Below the pieces are notes generated by a model. That model ran no database searches, was not told the DNA's origin, and was given only the letters and a program-made list of their open reading frames with translations. A stretch of 64,000 nt of DNA from Chloroflexota bacterium (GTDB taxonomy: Bacteria > Chloroflexota > Anaerolineae > Aggregatilineales > Phototrophicaceae), in NCBI GenBank assembly GCA_013388745.1, contig JACAER010000016.1, positions 186,001-250,000 of the forward strand, read 5' to 3'. The position numbers and the translations under genes are program-made. Below, piece by piece: positions 7,475-16,822 of the stretch (position 1 is its first letter; each line of letters begins with the position of its first letter).

Positions 7475-10183
7475 ATGAAATACATGACCAGCGCGCAAGT
7501 GCGTGAGGCCTTCCTCGACTTTTTTGAAGAAATGGGGCACAAACGAGTCGCCTCCTCTTCACTTGTGCCTGCTAACGACCCCACGCTGCTCTTTACCAAC
7601 TCCGGTATGGTGCAGTTCAAAGACGTGTTTTTGGGTCTCGACAAACGTGACTATAAGCGCGCCGCCACCTCACAGAAGTCGATGCGTGTGCAGGGCAAGC
7701 ACAACGATCTGGAAAATGTCGGCCCTTCCCCACGCCATCACACTTTTTTCGAAATGCTCGGCAATTTCAGCTTTGGCGATTATTTCAAGCGCGATGCCAT
7801 CATCTATGCCTATGAAGTGCTGACCAGAGTCTACGGCCTACCGCCAGAGCGTCTGGCCTTCACCGTATATAAGGATGACGACGAAGCCTACAACTATTGG
7901 GTGAATGATGTCGGCGTTGACCCCAGACGAGTCGCGCGCATGGGGCCAAAAACCAACTTCTGGCAAATGGCCGAAACTGGCCCTTGCGGCCCGACCAGCG
8001 AAATCCACTGGGACAAGACGCCTGAAATGGGCGTGGACAGCATTGTCGAGATGATGCAGCGCGAGGATGATCGTTTCCTCGAACTGTGGAATCTGGTGTT
8101 CATGCAGTTTAACCGCACCCAGGCCGACCCCGATCATACCGGCCAGTATGATGTGCCGCTGCCGTCCCCTGGCGTGGACACAGGCATGGGGCTGGAACGT
8201 CTTGTCAGCGTGATTCAGGGCGTACACGCCAACTACGATACCGACCTGTTTACCTCGATTATCGCAGCAACGCAGCGTTTGACCGGCCACAGCGACGCCG
8301 AGCGCGACGCCAATTATGTGCCCTATCGTGTGATCGCCGACCATATCCGCGCCGCGGTATTCCTGATTGCCGACGGCGTGCTGCCTGGCGCCAAGAATCG
8401 CGATTCGGTCTGTCGCCTGGTGATCCGCCGCGCCGCGCGTTTTGGGCGCAAGATCGGCTTTCACGAGCCGTTCCTGGGCAAAGTGGCCGATGCCGTCATC
8501 AACGTTATGGGCGGCCATTACACCGAATTGGTCGACAAAGCCGAGCGTATCCGCCATGTGATCACGCAGGAAGAAGTGCGTTTCCTGCGCACGATGGAAC
8601 GCGGCCTCAACGAGCTGAACGAAGCCCTCGACATGCTGGCGAAAGAAGGCAAAAGCGAACTTTCTGGCAAAGTCGCCTTTTATCTGAAGGCTACGTTGGG
8701 TCTGCCCATTCAGGTGACCAAAGACATCGCCGAAGAACGTGGCTTTACTGTTGATATGGCCGGTTTCCAGCGCGAGGAGGAGCGTCATTCCGAAGTCAGC
8801 GGCGGCGGTCTGGCCATGGGCGAAATCGCCACCCAGGAAACATACAACACGCTGTTCGCCGCGCTCAAACACAATGGCCTCCTCTCCGATCAAGGCGTGG
8901 CTTACAATCCTTATGGGCCGACCAGCGCCCAGACCACTCTAGTCGCGCTGCTGGTCAACGGTCAGCCGGTGGAAAGCGCCATTGTGGGCGACAAAGTGGA
9001 AGTCGTGCTGGCGCAGACGCCGTTTTATGTCGAAGCCGGCGGCCAGGTCAGCGACACCGGGACGATCAGCGGCAAAGATTGGACGATTGAGGTCGAAGAT
9101 ACACAGCGCCCGATCGGCGGCCTGATCGTTCATGTTGGCGAAGTGGTCGAGGGCACGCCCAATGTCGGCGACAGCGCGCGCGCTCAGGTTGATCTCCCGC
9201 GGCGTGACAGCATCATCCGCAATCATACGGGCACGCATCTGCTGCACGCCGCGCTGCGCAGCCGCTTGGGCAGCCATGTCGAACAGCGTGGTTCGCTCGT
9301 CGCGCCCGATCGCCTGCGCTTCGACTTTACCCACGATCGCAAGGTCAGCGATGAGGAAATAAAGGCCATCGAAAGCGCCGTCAACGATATTATCCTCCAG
9401 AACTACCCTGTGCGCGCCGAAGAAAAATCGCTCGACCAGGCACGGCGCGAAGGGGCGATGGCCCTCTTCGGCGAAAAATATGGTGAGCGCGTGCGCACCA
9501 TCATTATCGAAAAAAGCGGCGAGCGCTACAGTTACGAATTATGCGGCGGCGTGCATGTCAAAGAGACGGCAGAAATCGGCGCGTTTGTCATTGTCAGCGA
9601 GGGCAGTGTCAGCGCCGGCATTCGCCGTGTCGAAGCGCTCACCGGGCGCGGTGCGGTAGAATACATCCAGCACAGTCTTGATACACTCGCGCAGGTAGCA
9701 GCGCGCTTGGGCGCTGCGCCGCAGCAGGCGCTTAGCCGTTTGGACGCGCTGCACGACGAACTTAACAGCAGCAAAAAACAGGTGGCCCAGTTGCAGCGTG
9801 AGCTGGCGCGCCTGCGTTTCGAGCAGTTGATGGGCACAGTCAAAGCCATCAACGGTTGCCAGACCTTGATTGCCCAGGTCAGCGATGTGCCGCTGGACAC
9901 GCTGCGCGAGATGACCGATTGGTTCAGGGGCAAGGTCAAAAGCGGTGTGATGGTGTTGGGCAGCGTGGTCGATGGCCGGCCGCAGCTCGTGGTCGCTGTT
10001 ACCGATGATCTCACCAAGAAAGGGCTCCACGCCGGCGATCTTATCAAAAAGCTGGCCGCAATCGTGGGCGGCGGCGGCGGCGGACGCCCGACGATCGCCC
10101 AGGCCGGCGGCAAAGACAGTGATAAACTGCCTGCTGCGCTCGATTCGGCTGCTCAATTGATCGCGGACAGCTATCAGTCATGA
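7475..10183 (+). CDS. alaS: Alanine--tRNA ligase
   Basis: The 902-residue class II synthetase contains all expected domains: the catalytic core from residue 1 to about 245, the tRNA recognition region, the editing domain with the zinc-type HTGTHLLHAAL motif and the CGGVH motif, and a C-terminal coiled coil plus C-Ala domain ending with the Gly-rich VGGGGGGRP. It edits Ser and Gly mischarged on tRNA-Ala. The ATG is preceded by AAGGAA about 10 nt upstream. Its stop overlaps the start of the next gene by 4 nt, making it the first gene of a coupled operon with a baseplate-J-like gene, ruvX, mltG and a lipoprotein gene. Confidence 0.97.
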   Translation: MKYMTSAQVREAFLDFFEEMGHKRVASSSLVPANDPTLLFTNSGMVQFKDVFLGLDKRDYKRAATSQKSMRVQGKHNDLENVGPSPRHHTFFEMLGNFSFGDYFKRDAIIYAYEVLTRVYGLPPERLAFTVYKDDDEAYNYWVNDVGVDPRRVARMGPKTNFWQMAETGPCGPTSEIHWDKTPEMGVDSIVEMMQREDDRFLELWNLVFMQFNRTQADPDHTGQYDVPLPSPGVDTGMGLERLVSVIQGVHANYDTDLFTSIIAATQRLTGHSDAERDANYVPYRVIADHIRAAVFLIADGVLPGAKNRDSVCRLVIRRAARFGRKIGFHEPFLGKVADAVINVMGGHYTELVDKAERIRHVITQEEVRFLRTMERGLNELNEALDMLAKEGKSELSGKVAFYLKATLGLPIQVTKDIAEERGFTVDMAGFQREEERHSEVSGGGLAMGEIATQETYNTLFAALKHNGLLSDQGVAYNPYGPTSAQTTLVALLVNGQPVESAIVGDKVEVVLAQTPFYVEAGGQVSDTGTISGKDWTIEVEDTQRPIGGLIVHVGEVVEGTPNVGDSARAQVDLPRRDSIIRNHTGTHLLHAALRSRLGSHVEQRGSLVAPDRLRFDFTHDRKVSDEEIKAIESAVNDIILQNYPVRAEEKSLDQARREGAMALFGEKYGERVRTIIIEKSGERYSYELCGGVHVKETAEIGAFVIVSEGSVSAGIRRVEALTGRGAVEYIQHSLDTLAQVAARLGAAPQQALSRLDALHDELNSSKKQVAQLQRELARLRFEQLMGTVKAINGCQTLIAQVSDVPLDTLREMTDWFRGKVKSGVMVLGSVVDGRPQLVVAVTDDLTKKGLHAGDLIKKLAAIVGGGGGGRPTIAQAGGKDSDKLPAALDSAAQLIADSYQS

Positions 10184-11742
10184 GCAGCAAGCCGGAGTTC
10201 ATCCAGCTTGAACAGGGCGATGACGTTAACGCTCTACGTGATCGCCTCTCCTTCATTCGCGGCCAGCGTGTGTTGTTGATCTGGCCGGAAGAAGGCACCG
10301 TGCTGACGCGCAAGCTCGATCTTGTGCTGTTGCAGCGCGAGGCCATGCGGCGCGCCATTCGCCTGGCGTTGGTCACCCACGATCCAGACATCATCAAACA
10401 CGCCCGTGAATTGAATATCAGCACCTTCGAGACTGTCGGCGCGAGCGAGCGCGGACGCTGGAAACGTGGACGCACCAAAGTCTTTTTAGGGCGCGAAGGC
10501 CGTCCCCAGGATGAACCGCTGCCCGCCCAGGAACTCAAAGCGGCGTCCGGTCGGCTCAGCACAAGCCAGGACGAAGCCGAGTCTCGACGCGGCGGCTGCC
10601 TGCTGCGCCTGCTGGCCGTGCTTTTGCTGGTTGCGCTCGGCTTAGGCACAGCCTATGTCCTTGCGCCGAGCGCGACGGTCACAATTGTGCTGGCACAGGA
10701 ATCCATTCCCGTGGATGTGCAGATTACAGCAGACGCGCAGGCCACAGGCCTAAACGTGGAAACGGCCACGGTCCCCGCCTTAACGCTGCGCGTCGAAATT
10801 GAGGAAACCGGTACGGTCGAAACCAGCGGCGTAGAAGACGCGGCAGATATATTGGCGACCGGCTCCGTGGTGTTTATCAACCAGACCAACCGCCAGTTGG
10901 ACATTCCGTCAGGCACCGTGATCAGCACCAGCGCCGGCACGCCCATTCTGTTCCAGACAACGGCAGATGCCGTCGTTTCTGCCGGCGTGGGCAATCAAAT
11001 GGAAGTGCCGATTGAGGCCCTGCCCAGTTCCGGCGGCGATGCCGGCAATGTTGAACCGGGCATGATTAACACCGTCGTCGGCGATCTTTCTGCCGATTTG
11101 ACTGTCCGCAATATCGCGGCCACCAGCGGCGGCGATACGCGCGAAGTCCGTCTCGTCACCGCCGATGACCGTGCCCGTGTGCTGGCCAATGTGCGCCAGC
11201 AGTTGCAGGTGCGCGCGTTTACGGCCATGTCGGCCAATCTCACCAGCCAACAATCGATCATTATTGAAACCCTCACTATTGCCGAAGAACGCCCGGAATG
11301 GACGACCTTCAGCGCGCAGGTCGGCGACACGGCAGACAGCCTGACCCTGACCCTGCGCGCCGTAGTCACAGCAGCGGTGATTGATGAAACGCTCGCGCGG
11401 CAGATTGCCCTGGCGCGGCTCTCTTCGCAAGTGCCGCGTGGACGTTCGATTCAGCCACAGAGCGTCGAATTCGAGGTCGGGCCGGTGCTGGCTATTGATC
11501 CACAGGGGCGGGTGACGTTCAGCGTCACTGGCAGCGCGCTTGTGGTGCAACAGGTCGATCCGGCGCTGCTGCAAGAACGCCTTGCCGGGCGCACTATCGC
11601 CGATGCGCAGCAGTATTTGCTGACCGAAGTTGATGTCGCCGAAAACACGCTCCCGCAAATCATCCTCTCGCCGGATTTTCTGCCCACCCTGCCGCTCTTG
11701 GCTGCGCGCATTGAAATCATTGTGCAGGAGAACACCCCTTGA
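10180..11742 (+). CDS. Membrane-anchored protein with baseplate J-like domain
   Basis: The 520-residue protein has a soluble N-terminal part (about 1-135), one transmembrane helix (about 140-167), and a large extracytoplasmic part rich in beta-strand sequence. The segment around SVVFINQTNRQLDIPSGTVI and the Gly/Asn-rich stretch after it resemble the baseplate J/gp47-like domain annotated in Chloroflexota genomes; I recognise this only at family level. No other phage tail or contractile system genes are nearby, so a role in a phage-like particle is unlikely. It overlaps alaS by 4 nt and ruvX by 4 nt. The operon position between alaS and ruvX suggests a housekeeping envelope function. Confidence 0.6.
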   Translation: MSSKPEFIQLEQGDDVNALRDRLSFIRGQRVLLIWPEEGTVLTRKLDLVLLQREAMRRAIRLALVTHDPDIIKHARELNISTFETVGASERGRWKRGRTKVFLGREGRPQDEPLPAQELKAASGRLSTSQDEAESRRGGCLLRLLAVLLLVALGLGTAYVLAPSATVTIVLAQESIPVDVQITADAQATGLNVETATVPALTLRVEIEETGTVETSGVEDAADILATGSVVFINQTNRQLDIPSGTVISTSAGTPILFQTTADAVVSAGVGNQMEVPIEALPSSGGDAGNVEPGMINTVVGDLSADLTVRNIAATSGGDTREVRLVTADDRARVLANVRQQLQVRAFTAMSANLTSQQSIIIETLTIAEERPEWTTFSAQVGDTADSLTLTLRAVVTAAVIDETLARQIALARLSSQVPRGRSIQPQSVEFEVGPVLAIDPQGRVTFSVTGSALVVQQVDPALLQERLAGRTIADAQQYLLTEVDVAENTLPQIILSPDFLPTLPLLAARIEIIVQENTP

Positions 11743-12179
11743 GGCTGATGGCTCTCGATCACGGCCTCAAGCGCATCGGGGTCGCAGTGTGTGATGCTTC
11801 AGGGCTGGTGGCGCGCGAATTGTGCATCATCGAACGGAAGTCGAAGGCCGAAGATTTCGCCCGTCTGAATCAGATCGCCGCTGAACAGCTTGTCGAAGCG
11901 ATTGTCATCGGCCTGCCGCACAATCCGCAGGCGCAGCCCGGTCAGTATACTCAGGCCGATACGGTGCGCCTGTGGAAAGAACGTTTCGCCCAGACAACTT
12001 CTCTGCCGATCATTTTTTGGGACGAACAATTGACCAGCCAGGACGCGCGTGAATTGGCCATACGCCAGCGGCGTAAACCGCGCGATCCGCTGGACGATCT
12101 GGCGGCGCGCGTCATCTTGCAGAGTTATCTGGATGCGCTGCGCGATGGATTAGCCGAAGCGCCGCCCGGAATCAGGTGA
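11739..12179 (+). CDS. ruvX: Putative pre-16S rRNA nuclease / Holliday junction resolvase RuvX (YqgF)
   Basis: The 146-residue protein has the RNase H-like fold signatures of YqgF: ALDHGLKRIGVAVCD at the N terminus, the strand VIGLPHN, the acidic motif DEQLTS, and the C-terminal acidic pair in DDLAARVIL. These residues form the metal-dependent nuclease site that in other bacteria finishes 16S rRNA maturation and may resolve junctions. The start is a TTG that overlaps the preceding stop by 4 nt; an in-frame ATG at 11748 is an alternative. mltG follows 25 nt later. Confidence 0.88.
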   Translation: MRLMALDHGLKRIGVAVCDASGLVARELCIIERKSKAEDFARLNQIAAEQLVEAIVIGLPHNPQAQPGQYTQADTVRLWKERFAQTTSLPIIFWDEQLTSQDARELAIRQRRKPRDPLDDLAARVILQSYLDALRDGLAEAPPGIR

Positions 12180-12204
12180 TTTTAGAGTAAGGGATTAAAC
12201 TGAC

Positions 12205-13311
12205 TTGAAGCGTTTTATCCGTGATCTGATCGCCGTGATGGTGATTATCGGTTTTCTGGCGGCGGTCTGCGGCGCTGCCGTATTGATCCTGGCGGGCGAC
12301 CAACTGGCCGATCTGGTACAGGACGGGCTGGCACGGTTAACCGTGTCGGCGCGCGCCGACGAATTGAATCGGGGCGTCGGCAGCGATGACGCGCCGGTGC
12401 GTTTTGTCGTCAATCTAGGCGATACCCCGCGTCTGATCGCGCGCAGCTTGTTGGACAGCGGCCTGATTAGCGATGACGATCTGTTCCTGAGTTACGTGCG
12501 CGCCAATCGTCTCGACACCGAGCTGGAGGCCGGCACTTATTTCTTGAATCGCACCATGTCTATCCCCCAGATCGCCAGCGTGTTGATCGATTCAGCCGCC
12601 AGCCAGTTTCCGTTTCGTATTCTGGAGGGCTGGCGTATCGAAGAAGTCGCCGACCAGATCGACGCCAATCCCGTGTACTTCGATTTCAGCGGCGCGGATT
12701 TTCTCGCGGCCGTTGGCCCCGGCGCGGTCGTCGCTGCCGGCTTCCGCGAGTTTGTCGGTCTGCCGGATGGCGCATCGCTTGAAGGTTTCTTATACCCCGA
12801 TACCTATCAACTGCCAGCAGGGGTCACCGTAGTCCAACTGCGCGATATTTTGCTGCAAACCTTTTTGCAGCGTGTGGGCACACAGCTTCCGCACGACGCG
12901 CAAGAACAGGGCTTAACGCTTTATCAGATCGTGACGCTTGCTTCAATTGTCGAGCGCGAGGCCCTGCACGATGATGAACATGTCCTGATCGCCAGCGCCT
13001 ATCGCAACCGTTTGGACATCGGTATGAAGCTGGACGCCGATCCTACGGTGCAGTACGCTTTGAACGGCGCGCGCGGGCGCTGGTGGCCGCAGATCACGCT
13101 GGCCGATTACGTCAATATCAGTTCGCCCTACAACACCTACCTGAACACCGGTTTGCCCCCCGGCCCGATTGCCAGCCCTGGCATTTCGGCCATTCGCGCC
13201 GCTGTCTATCCGGCTGAATCGAACTACCTCTACTTTCGCGCGCGCTGCGATGGCAGCGGCTACCATGATTTCGCCGTAACCTATGATGAACATCTGGCGA
13301 ATGGCTGCTGA
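12205..13311 (+). CDS. mltG: Endolytic murein transglycosylase MltG
   Basis: The 368-residue protein has a single N-terminal membrane anchor (about 5-32), a LysM-like segment, and the YceG catalytic domain. The catalytic glutamate is Glu250 in ASIVEREA, and the conserved block DPTVQYAL followed later by YNTYLNTGLPPGPIASPG is present. MltG cleaves nascent glycan strands next to the membrane and helps set their length. The start is TTG with an AAGGGA about 10 nt upstream. The alaS-ruvX-mltG linkage is also known from Firmicutes. The gene overlaps the next lipoprotein gene. Confidence 0.92.
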   Translation: MKRFIRDLIAVMVIIGFLAAVCGAAVLILAGDQLADLVQDGLARLTVSARADELNRGVGSDDAPVRFVVNLGDTPRLIARSLLDSGLISDDDLFLSYVRANRLDTELEAGTYFLNRTMSIPQIASVLIDSAASQFPFRILEGWRIEEVADQIDANPVYFDFSGADFLAAVGPGAVVAAGFREFVGLPDGASLEGFLYPDTYQLPAGVTVVQLRDILLQTFLQRVGTQLPHDAQEQGLTLYQIVTLASIVEREALHDDEHVLIASAYRNRLDIGMKLDADPTVQYALNGARGRWWPQITLADYVNISSPYNTYLNTGLPPGPIASPGISAIRAAVYPAESNYLYFRARCDGSGYHDFAVTYDEHLANGC

Positions 13312-14146
13312 GATACTGTGCTGGCTGGCCGGCCTGCTGCTGTTGAGCGGCTGTGCTGTCTGGCGTACTGAACTGCCGGCGCGCGTTGCGCTGCTCGCGT
13401 CCTTCGAGGGGCGCTATCGCGAAGTCGGCTATAACGCTTTTTATGCCGTGCGGCTGGCCCTTGCTGATGCCGCACTTGAAATCGAATTTCTACCCGTGGA
13501 TGATGGCGGCACAGCGGAATCCGCCCAACAGCGCGCGCGCGCGCTGGCTGTAGACCCGCAGGTGCGCGCTGTGTTGTTGTTGGGCTATCATGCTGCGGCC
13601 GCCGAAACACAACTGGCGCTGGACGATCTGCCGGCGATTGTGGTCGGACATTGGTCAGCGCAGCCCGCGCGCGCCGGCGTCTTCATGCTCGCGGCGCAAG
13701 CGCTGGATACACTCATCACCGCGCCTGCCCGCATTGATGTGACCGATGCCGCCGAATTAGCTTCCCCCGTTACAGGCGGCGACGTGTTCGCGCTGGCGCA
13801 GTTCCCGCTGCTGCGCGACAGGCTGGACGGTGTCACGATTGTTTCCAGCGCGCGTTTGCCAGACGCGGATTTCGCCGCCCGCTATCGCGCCAGTGCCCAA
13901 TTTGCGCCCGCGCCCGGATTGCTGGCGATGCTGGCCTATGATGCCGCCGCGTTGGCCTTACAGGTCACTGATGCCAACACTACACGCGCCCAGGTCAGTC
14001 AGCGGTTGGGTGCGGTGCGTTACGAAGGGCTGAATGGCCTTATCACCTTCGAGAATGGTTATTGGGCAGACGCGCCCATCTACTATTACGCTTACGACCA
14101 GCGCCGCCTACTTGCTCCCGTAGATCGTGTCATAGAACAGCGGTAG
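13283..14146 (+). CDS. Lipoprotein resembling periplasmic ligand-binding proteins
   Basis: The 287-residue product has an N-terminal hydrophobic stretch ending in the lipobox LLSGC, so it is probably lipid-anchored outside the membrane. The rest, with ARVALLASFEGRYREVGYNAFYAVRLAL and a repeated alpha/beta pattern, looks like a type 1 periplasmic binding fold (branched-chain amino acid receptor type), which is inference. The ATG at 13283 gives a positively charged n-region but overlaps mltG by 29 nt; the ATG at 13301 gives an 11-nt overlap and lacks the arginine. The 3' end overlaps the convergent pyrimidine phosphorylase gene by 39 nt. Confidence 0.65.
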   Translation: MMNIWRMAAEILCWLAGLLLLSGCAVWRTELPARVALLASFEGRYREVGYNAFYAVRLALADAALEIEFLPVDDGGTAESAQQRARALAVDPQVRAVLLLGYHAAAAETQLALDDLPAIVVGHWSAQPARAGVFMLAAQALDTLITAPARIDVTDAAELASPVTGGDVFALAQFPLLRDRLDGVTIVSSARLPDADFAARYRASAQFAPAPGLLAMLAYDAAALALQVTDANTTRAQVSQRLGAVRYEGLNGLITFENGYWADAPIYYYAYDQRRLLAPVDRVIEQR

Positions 14147-15430
14147 CGGCTCGACAGGCGTATCGCTGTACCAGACGGCCTGCTGTAAATGAAACTGCGC
14201 CCTCTTCAGGCGTTCCGGGTCGTTGACAAAAATCGTGATGAGCGGCGCCCCTTCTTTGACATAATCGCCCACTTTAAAATGCACTTTGACGCCGACCGCC
14301 AGATCGATGCTGTCGGTTTTCTTTTCGCGTCCCGCGCCCAGCTCAAAAGCGGCCATGCCGATTTTGTCGGCGGCGATCTGGGAAATATAGCCGCTCCGTT
14401 CGGCAACCATCGTTTCGATAATGCGCGCCTGCGGCAGCAGCAGGGGGTTATCCAGCACCCTTGTATCGCCGCCTTGCGCAGCGATCATCTGGCGCAGCTT
14501 GTCGAGCGCCTGGCCGCCTTCGAGCCGCTGCACCAAAAACTCGCGGATTTCGGCCATATCTGTCCAGCGCTGGCCGCGCCCCGCCAGCCGCAGCATCAAA
14601 CCGGCCACATGCAAACAATGCTCGCGGAAATCTGCCGGCCCCCCCCCTTGCAGCACCTCAACGGCCTCCACGACTTCCAGCGCATTGCCAATCGCCACCC
14701 CCAACGGCTGGTTCATATCCGAAATCACGGCGATCATATCGCGGCCAGCGTCCGCGCCGATGTCCACCATCATCTGCGCCAGCGCGCGCGCGTCCTCCAG
14801 CGTCGTCATGAATGCGCCGACACCCACCTTGACATCCAGCACAATACCGTTGGCGCCCGCGGCCAGCTTTTTGCTCATGATACTGCTGGCGATCAGCGGC
14901 AGGCTTGGTACAGTCGCCGTTACGTCGCGCAGCGCGTACAGTTTGCCGTCGGCAGGCGCTAAATCCCCTGTTTGGCCGCAGAGCACAATGCCATTTTTCT
15001 GCGCCAGACTGCGAAATTCATCAATCGTCAGTTTGGAATTCAAGCCCGGAATAGCATCGAGTTTGTCCAATGTGCCGCCGCTGATACCCAATCCGCGCCC
15101 GCTCATCTTGGCAGCGGGCACGCCGCACGCTGCGACCAGCGGCAGCACAACCAGCGTGGTTTTGTCGCCCACGCCCCCAGAGGAATGCTTATCCACCGCA
15201 TAGGGGATAATGTCGGACAAATCCAGTTGTTCGCCCGACGCCGCCATAATGCTGGTCAGGTGAAAAATCTCTTCGCGTTCCATGCCGCGCAGCAGAATCG
15301 CCATCAGCAGCGCCGCCGCCTGGTAATCCGGCAGATCGCCGCGTGTATAATTTTCGATGAACCATTGAATTTCCGCTTGGCTGAGCGCTTGGCCATCACG
15401 CTTTTTGGCGATAATATCTACGGCACGCAT
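14108..15430 (-). CDS. pdp: Pyrimidine-nucleoside / thymidine phosphorylase
   Basis: The 440-residue enzyme phosphorolyses uridine, thymidine or deoxyuridine to base plus (deoxy)ribose 1-phosphate in salvage. It opens with MRAVDIIAKKRDG and carries the family block DKHSSGGVGDKTTLVVLPL and KMSGRGLGISGGTLDKL, which bind phosphate and sugar, followed by the lysine-bearing SIMSKKLAAG motif. Length fits Pdp. The start at 15430 has AGAGGGA upstream and matches the family start; an upstream in-frame start at 15520 would add an unrelated 30-residue leader. Substrate preference is not decided by what I can see. Only 24 nt separate it from the divergent next gene. Confidence 0.92.
   Translation of the reverse strand: MRAVDIIAKKRDGQALSQAEIQWFIENYTRGDLPDYQAAALLMAILLRGMEREEIFHLTSIMAASGEQLDLSDIIPYAVDKHSSGGVGDKTTLVVLPLVAACGVPAAKMSGRGLGISGGTLDKLDAIPGLNSKLTIDEFRSLAQKNGIVLCGQTGDLAPADGKLYALRDVTATVPSLPLIASSIMSKKLAAGANGIVLDVKVGVGAFMTTLEDARALAQMMVDIGADAGRDMIAVISDMNQPLGVAIGNALEVVEAVEVLQGGGPADFREHCLHVAGLMLRLAGRGQRWTDMAEIREFLVQRLEGGQALDKLRQMIAAQGGDTRVLDNPLLLPQARIIETMVAERSGYISQIAADKIGMAAFELGAGREKKTDSIDLAVGVKVHFKVGDYVKEGAPLITIFVNDPERLKRAQFHLQQAVWYSDTPVEPLPLFYDTIYGSK
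15389..15417 (+). promoter_or_regulatory. Candidate promoter for the ICMT-like gene, inside the pdp coding region
   Basis: TTGGCC (15389-15394) and TAATAT (15412-15417) are 17 nt apart and each matches 4 of 6 consensus positions. They lie within the 5' part of pdp on the opposite strand and would start a transcript near 15424. The 24-nt intergenic gap itself cannot hold a promoter. Confidence 0.35.
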
Positions 15431-15454
15431 AAATCTATTCCCTCTGTGAACATC

Positions 15455-16069
15455 ATGTTTTGGATTATCTTGCTCACTCTGTTGATCTTTGCTGTCCCAC
15501 ACAGCCTGTTGGCGGGGCAAAACGTCAAAAACTGGATTCGTGAGCGGCTTGGCGCGCGCGCTTACGAAGGCTTCTACCGCATTGGGTATAACGTATTTGC
15601 GACAATTACGCTACTGCCCATTAGCGCGCTGCTCGTCTTGGCTCCAGGAGCGCCCGTCTGGCACATCGAAGGTGCCGCGCTGTGGCCGCTGCTGGCGCTG
15701 CAAGCGGTGGGGGCGGTCGGTTTTGCGCTCTCGCTGCTGCAAATCGATCTGTGGCGCTTTGCCGGTGTGCGCCAACTTCTGGCCTATGTTCGTGGCGAGG
15801 CGCTCCCGCTGGCCGACGAACCGCTGCAAACCCATGGCGTCTACAGCATCGTGCGCCATCCCCTCTACTTGTTTTCGCTGTTGGTAATGTGGCCGCTGGG
15901 CACGATGTACGAGTCCACCCTAGCGTTGAACACAGCGGCAACATTATACTTCATCATTGGCTCGCGCCTGGAAGAACGCCGCATGGTCGCGGCGTTTGGG
16001 CAGCCTTATATCGAGTACCAACGGCGTGTCCCCTGGCTGATACCGGGCTTGCGCCGAATCGTTGTATAA
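15455..16069 (+). CDS. Membrane methyltransferase of the isoprenylcysteine carboxyl methyltransferase / NnrU type
   Basis: The 204-residue protein has four to five hydrophobic helices and the C-terminal block VYSIVRHPLYL, then SRLEERRMVAAFGQPYIEYQRRVP, which is the SAM-binding signature of the PEMT/ICMT superfamily of integral membrane methyltransferases. The substrate is unknown; family members methylate phospholipids, prenylcysteines or other hydrophobic molecules. The start is ATG at 15455, or an in-frame GTG at 15446; neither has a clear ribosome binding site. A DsbA-like gene follows 19 nt after the stop. Confidence 0.7.
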   Translation: MFWIILLTLLIFAVPHSLLAGQNVKNWIRERLGARAYEGFYRIGYNVFATITLLPISALLVLAPGAPVWHIEGAALWPLLALQAVGAVGFALSLLQIDLWRFAGVRQLLAYVRGEALPLADEPLQTHGVYSIVRHPLYLFSLLVMWPLGTMYESTLALNTAATLYFIIGSRLEERRMVAAFGQPYIEYQRRVPWLIPGLRRIVV

Positions 16070-16088
16070 ACATAGAAGAGAACCGAAC

Positions 16089-16784
16089 ATGACTACTGAA
16101 CAGCGGAATCTGGTTGTCATCGGAATTATTATCGCCATGGCCGCGATCGGTGGGCTGGTGGCGATCCTGGTGTCGAGCAGCAATGCGACCCCCACTGTCA
16201 CAGACTACAGCAATATCCCCAGCGCGCGCCAGAGCGACGGCGGCTTTGTTCTGGGCAGCCCCGATGCGCCCATCACAATAGTCGAATTTGCCGACTTTTT
16301 GTGCCCGCACTGCCAGGAATATGAGGCGACTACGGGGCGCTTTATCCAGACCTATGTCATTACCGGCATGGCGCGCTACGAGTATCGTATGTTCCCCGTC
16401 ATCGACCCCACACTTTCGACCTATACGGCGAATCTCGCCGAATGCAGCGACGCGCAGCTCAGCGGCTCGTTCTGGTCGGCCAAAGGGCTGTTGTTCCAGT
16501 ATGCCGCGGCGCGGCGTATCGACCCCGCCACCATCACACGCACTTTTGCCAACGACATGCAGTTGGATTATGGCACGCTGGTGCAGTGCGTCGGCCAGGC
16601 CGATCAGGTGCAAACGGACGCCCTCTTAGGCAGAAGCCTGGGGGTATCGGGAACGCCGGCCGTGATGGTGCGTTATGGCAACGGCGCCCCCGAATGGATT
16701 ACATTCAATGGCCAGATTTATAATCGCGGCGGTGTGCCCTTTGATGTACTCAGTGCCGTCGTGCAGGCCGCCCAAGCCCAGTAA
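16089..16784 (+). CDS. Membrane-anchored DsbA-family thiol-disulfide protein
   Basis: The 231-residue protein begins with a signal anchor (residues 8-29) and contains the thioredoxin-fold active site Cys72-Pro-His-Cys75 in ADFLCPHCQEY, as in DsbA and BdbD. The cis-proline loop is in GVSGTPAVMVRYG. Two further cysteines (in AECSDA and QCVGQ) lie in the inserted helical domain and may pair with each other. It probably oxidises or isomerises disulfides outside the cytoplasmic membrane. The ATG at 16089 is preceded by AAGAGA; an upstream start at 16062 would overlap the preceding stop and adds a charged leader before the anchor. Confidence 0.85.
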   Translation: MTTEQRNLVVIGIIIAMAAIGGLVAILVSSSNATPTVTDYSNIPSARQSDGGFVLGSPDAPITIVEFADFLCPHCQEYEATTGRFIQTYVITGMARYEYRMFPVIDPTLSTYTANLAECSDAQLSGSFWSAKGLLFQYAAARRIDPATITRTFANDMQLDYGTLVQCVGQADQVQTDALLGRSLGVSGTPAVMVRYGNGAPEWITFNGQIYNRGGVPFDVLSAVVQAAQAQ

Positions 16785-16822
16785 AAAACCACTCGTATAC
16801 CCTCAGTGGAAAGGTAGATGGG

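Noticed and set aside
10180..11742. Remnant of a prophage or contractile injection system suggested by the baseplate-J-like domain
   Set aside because: No tail, sheath, capsid or integrase genes are near, and the gene overlaps housekeeping genes on both sides.
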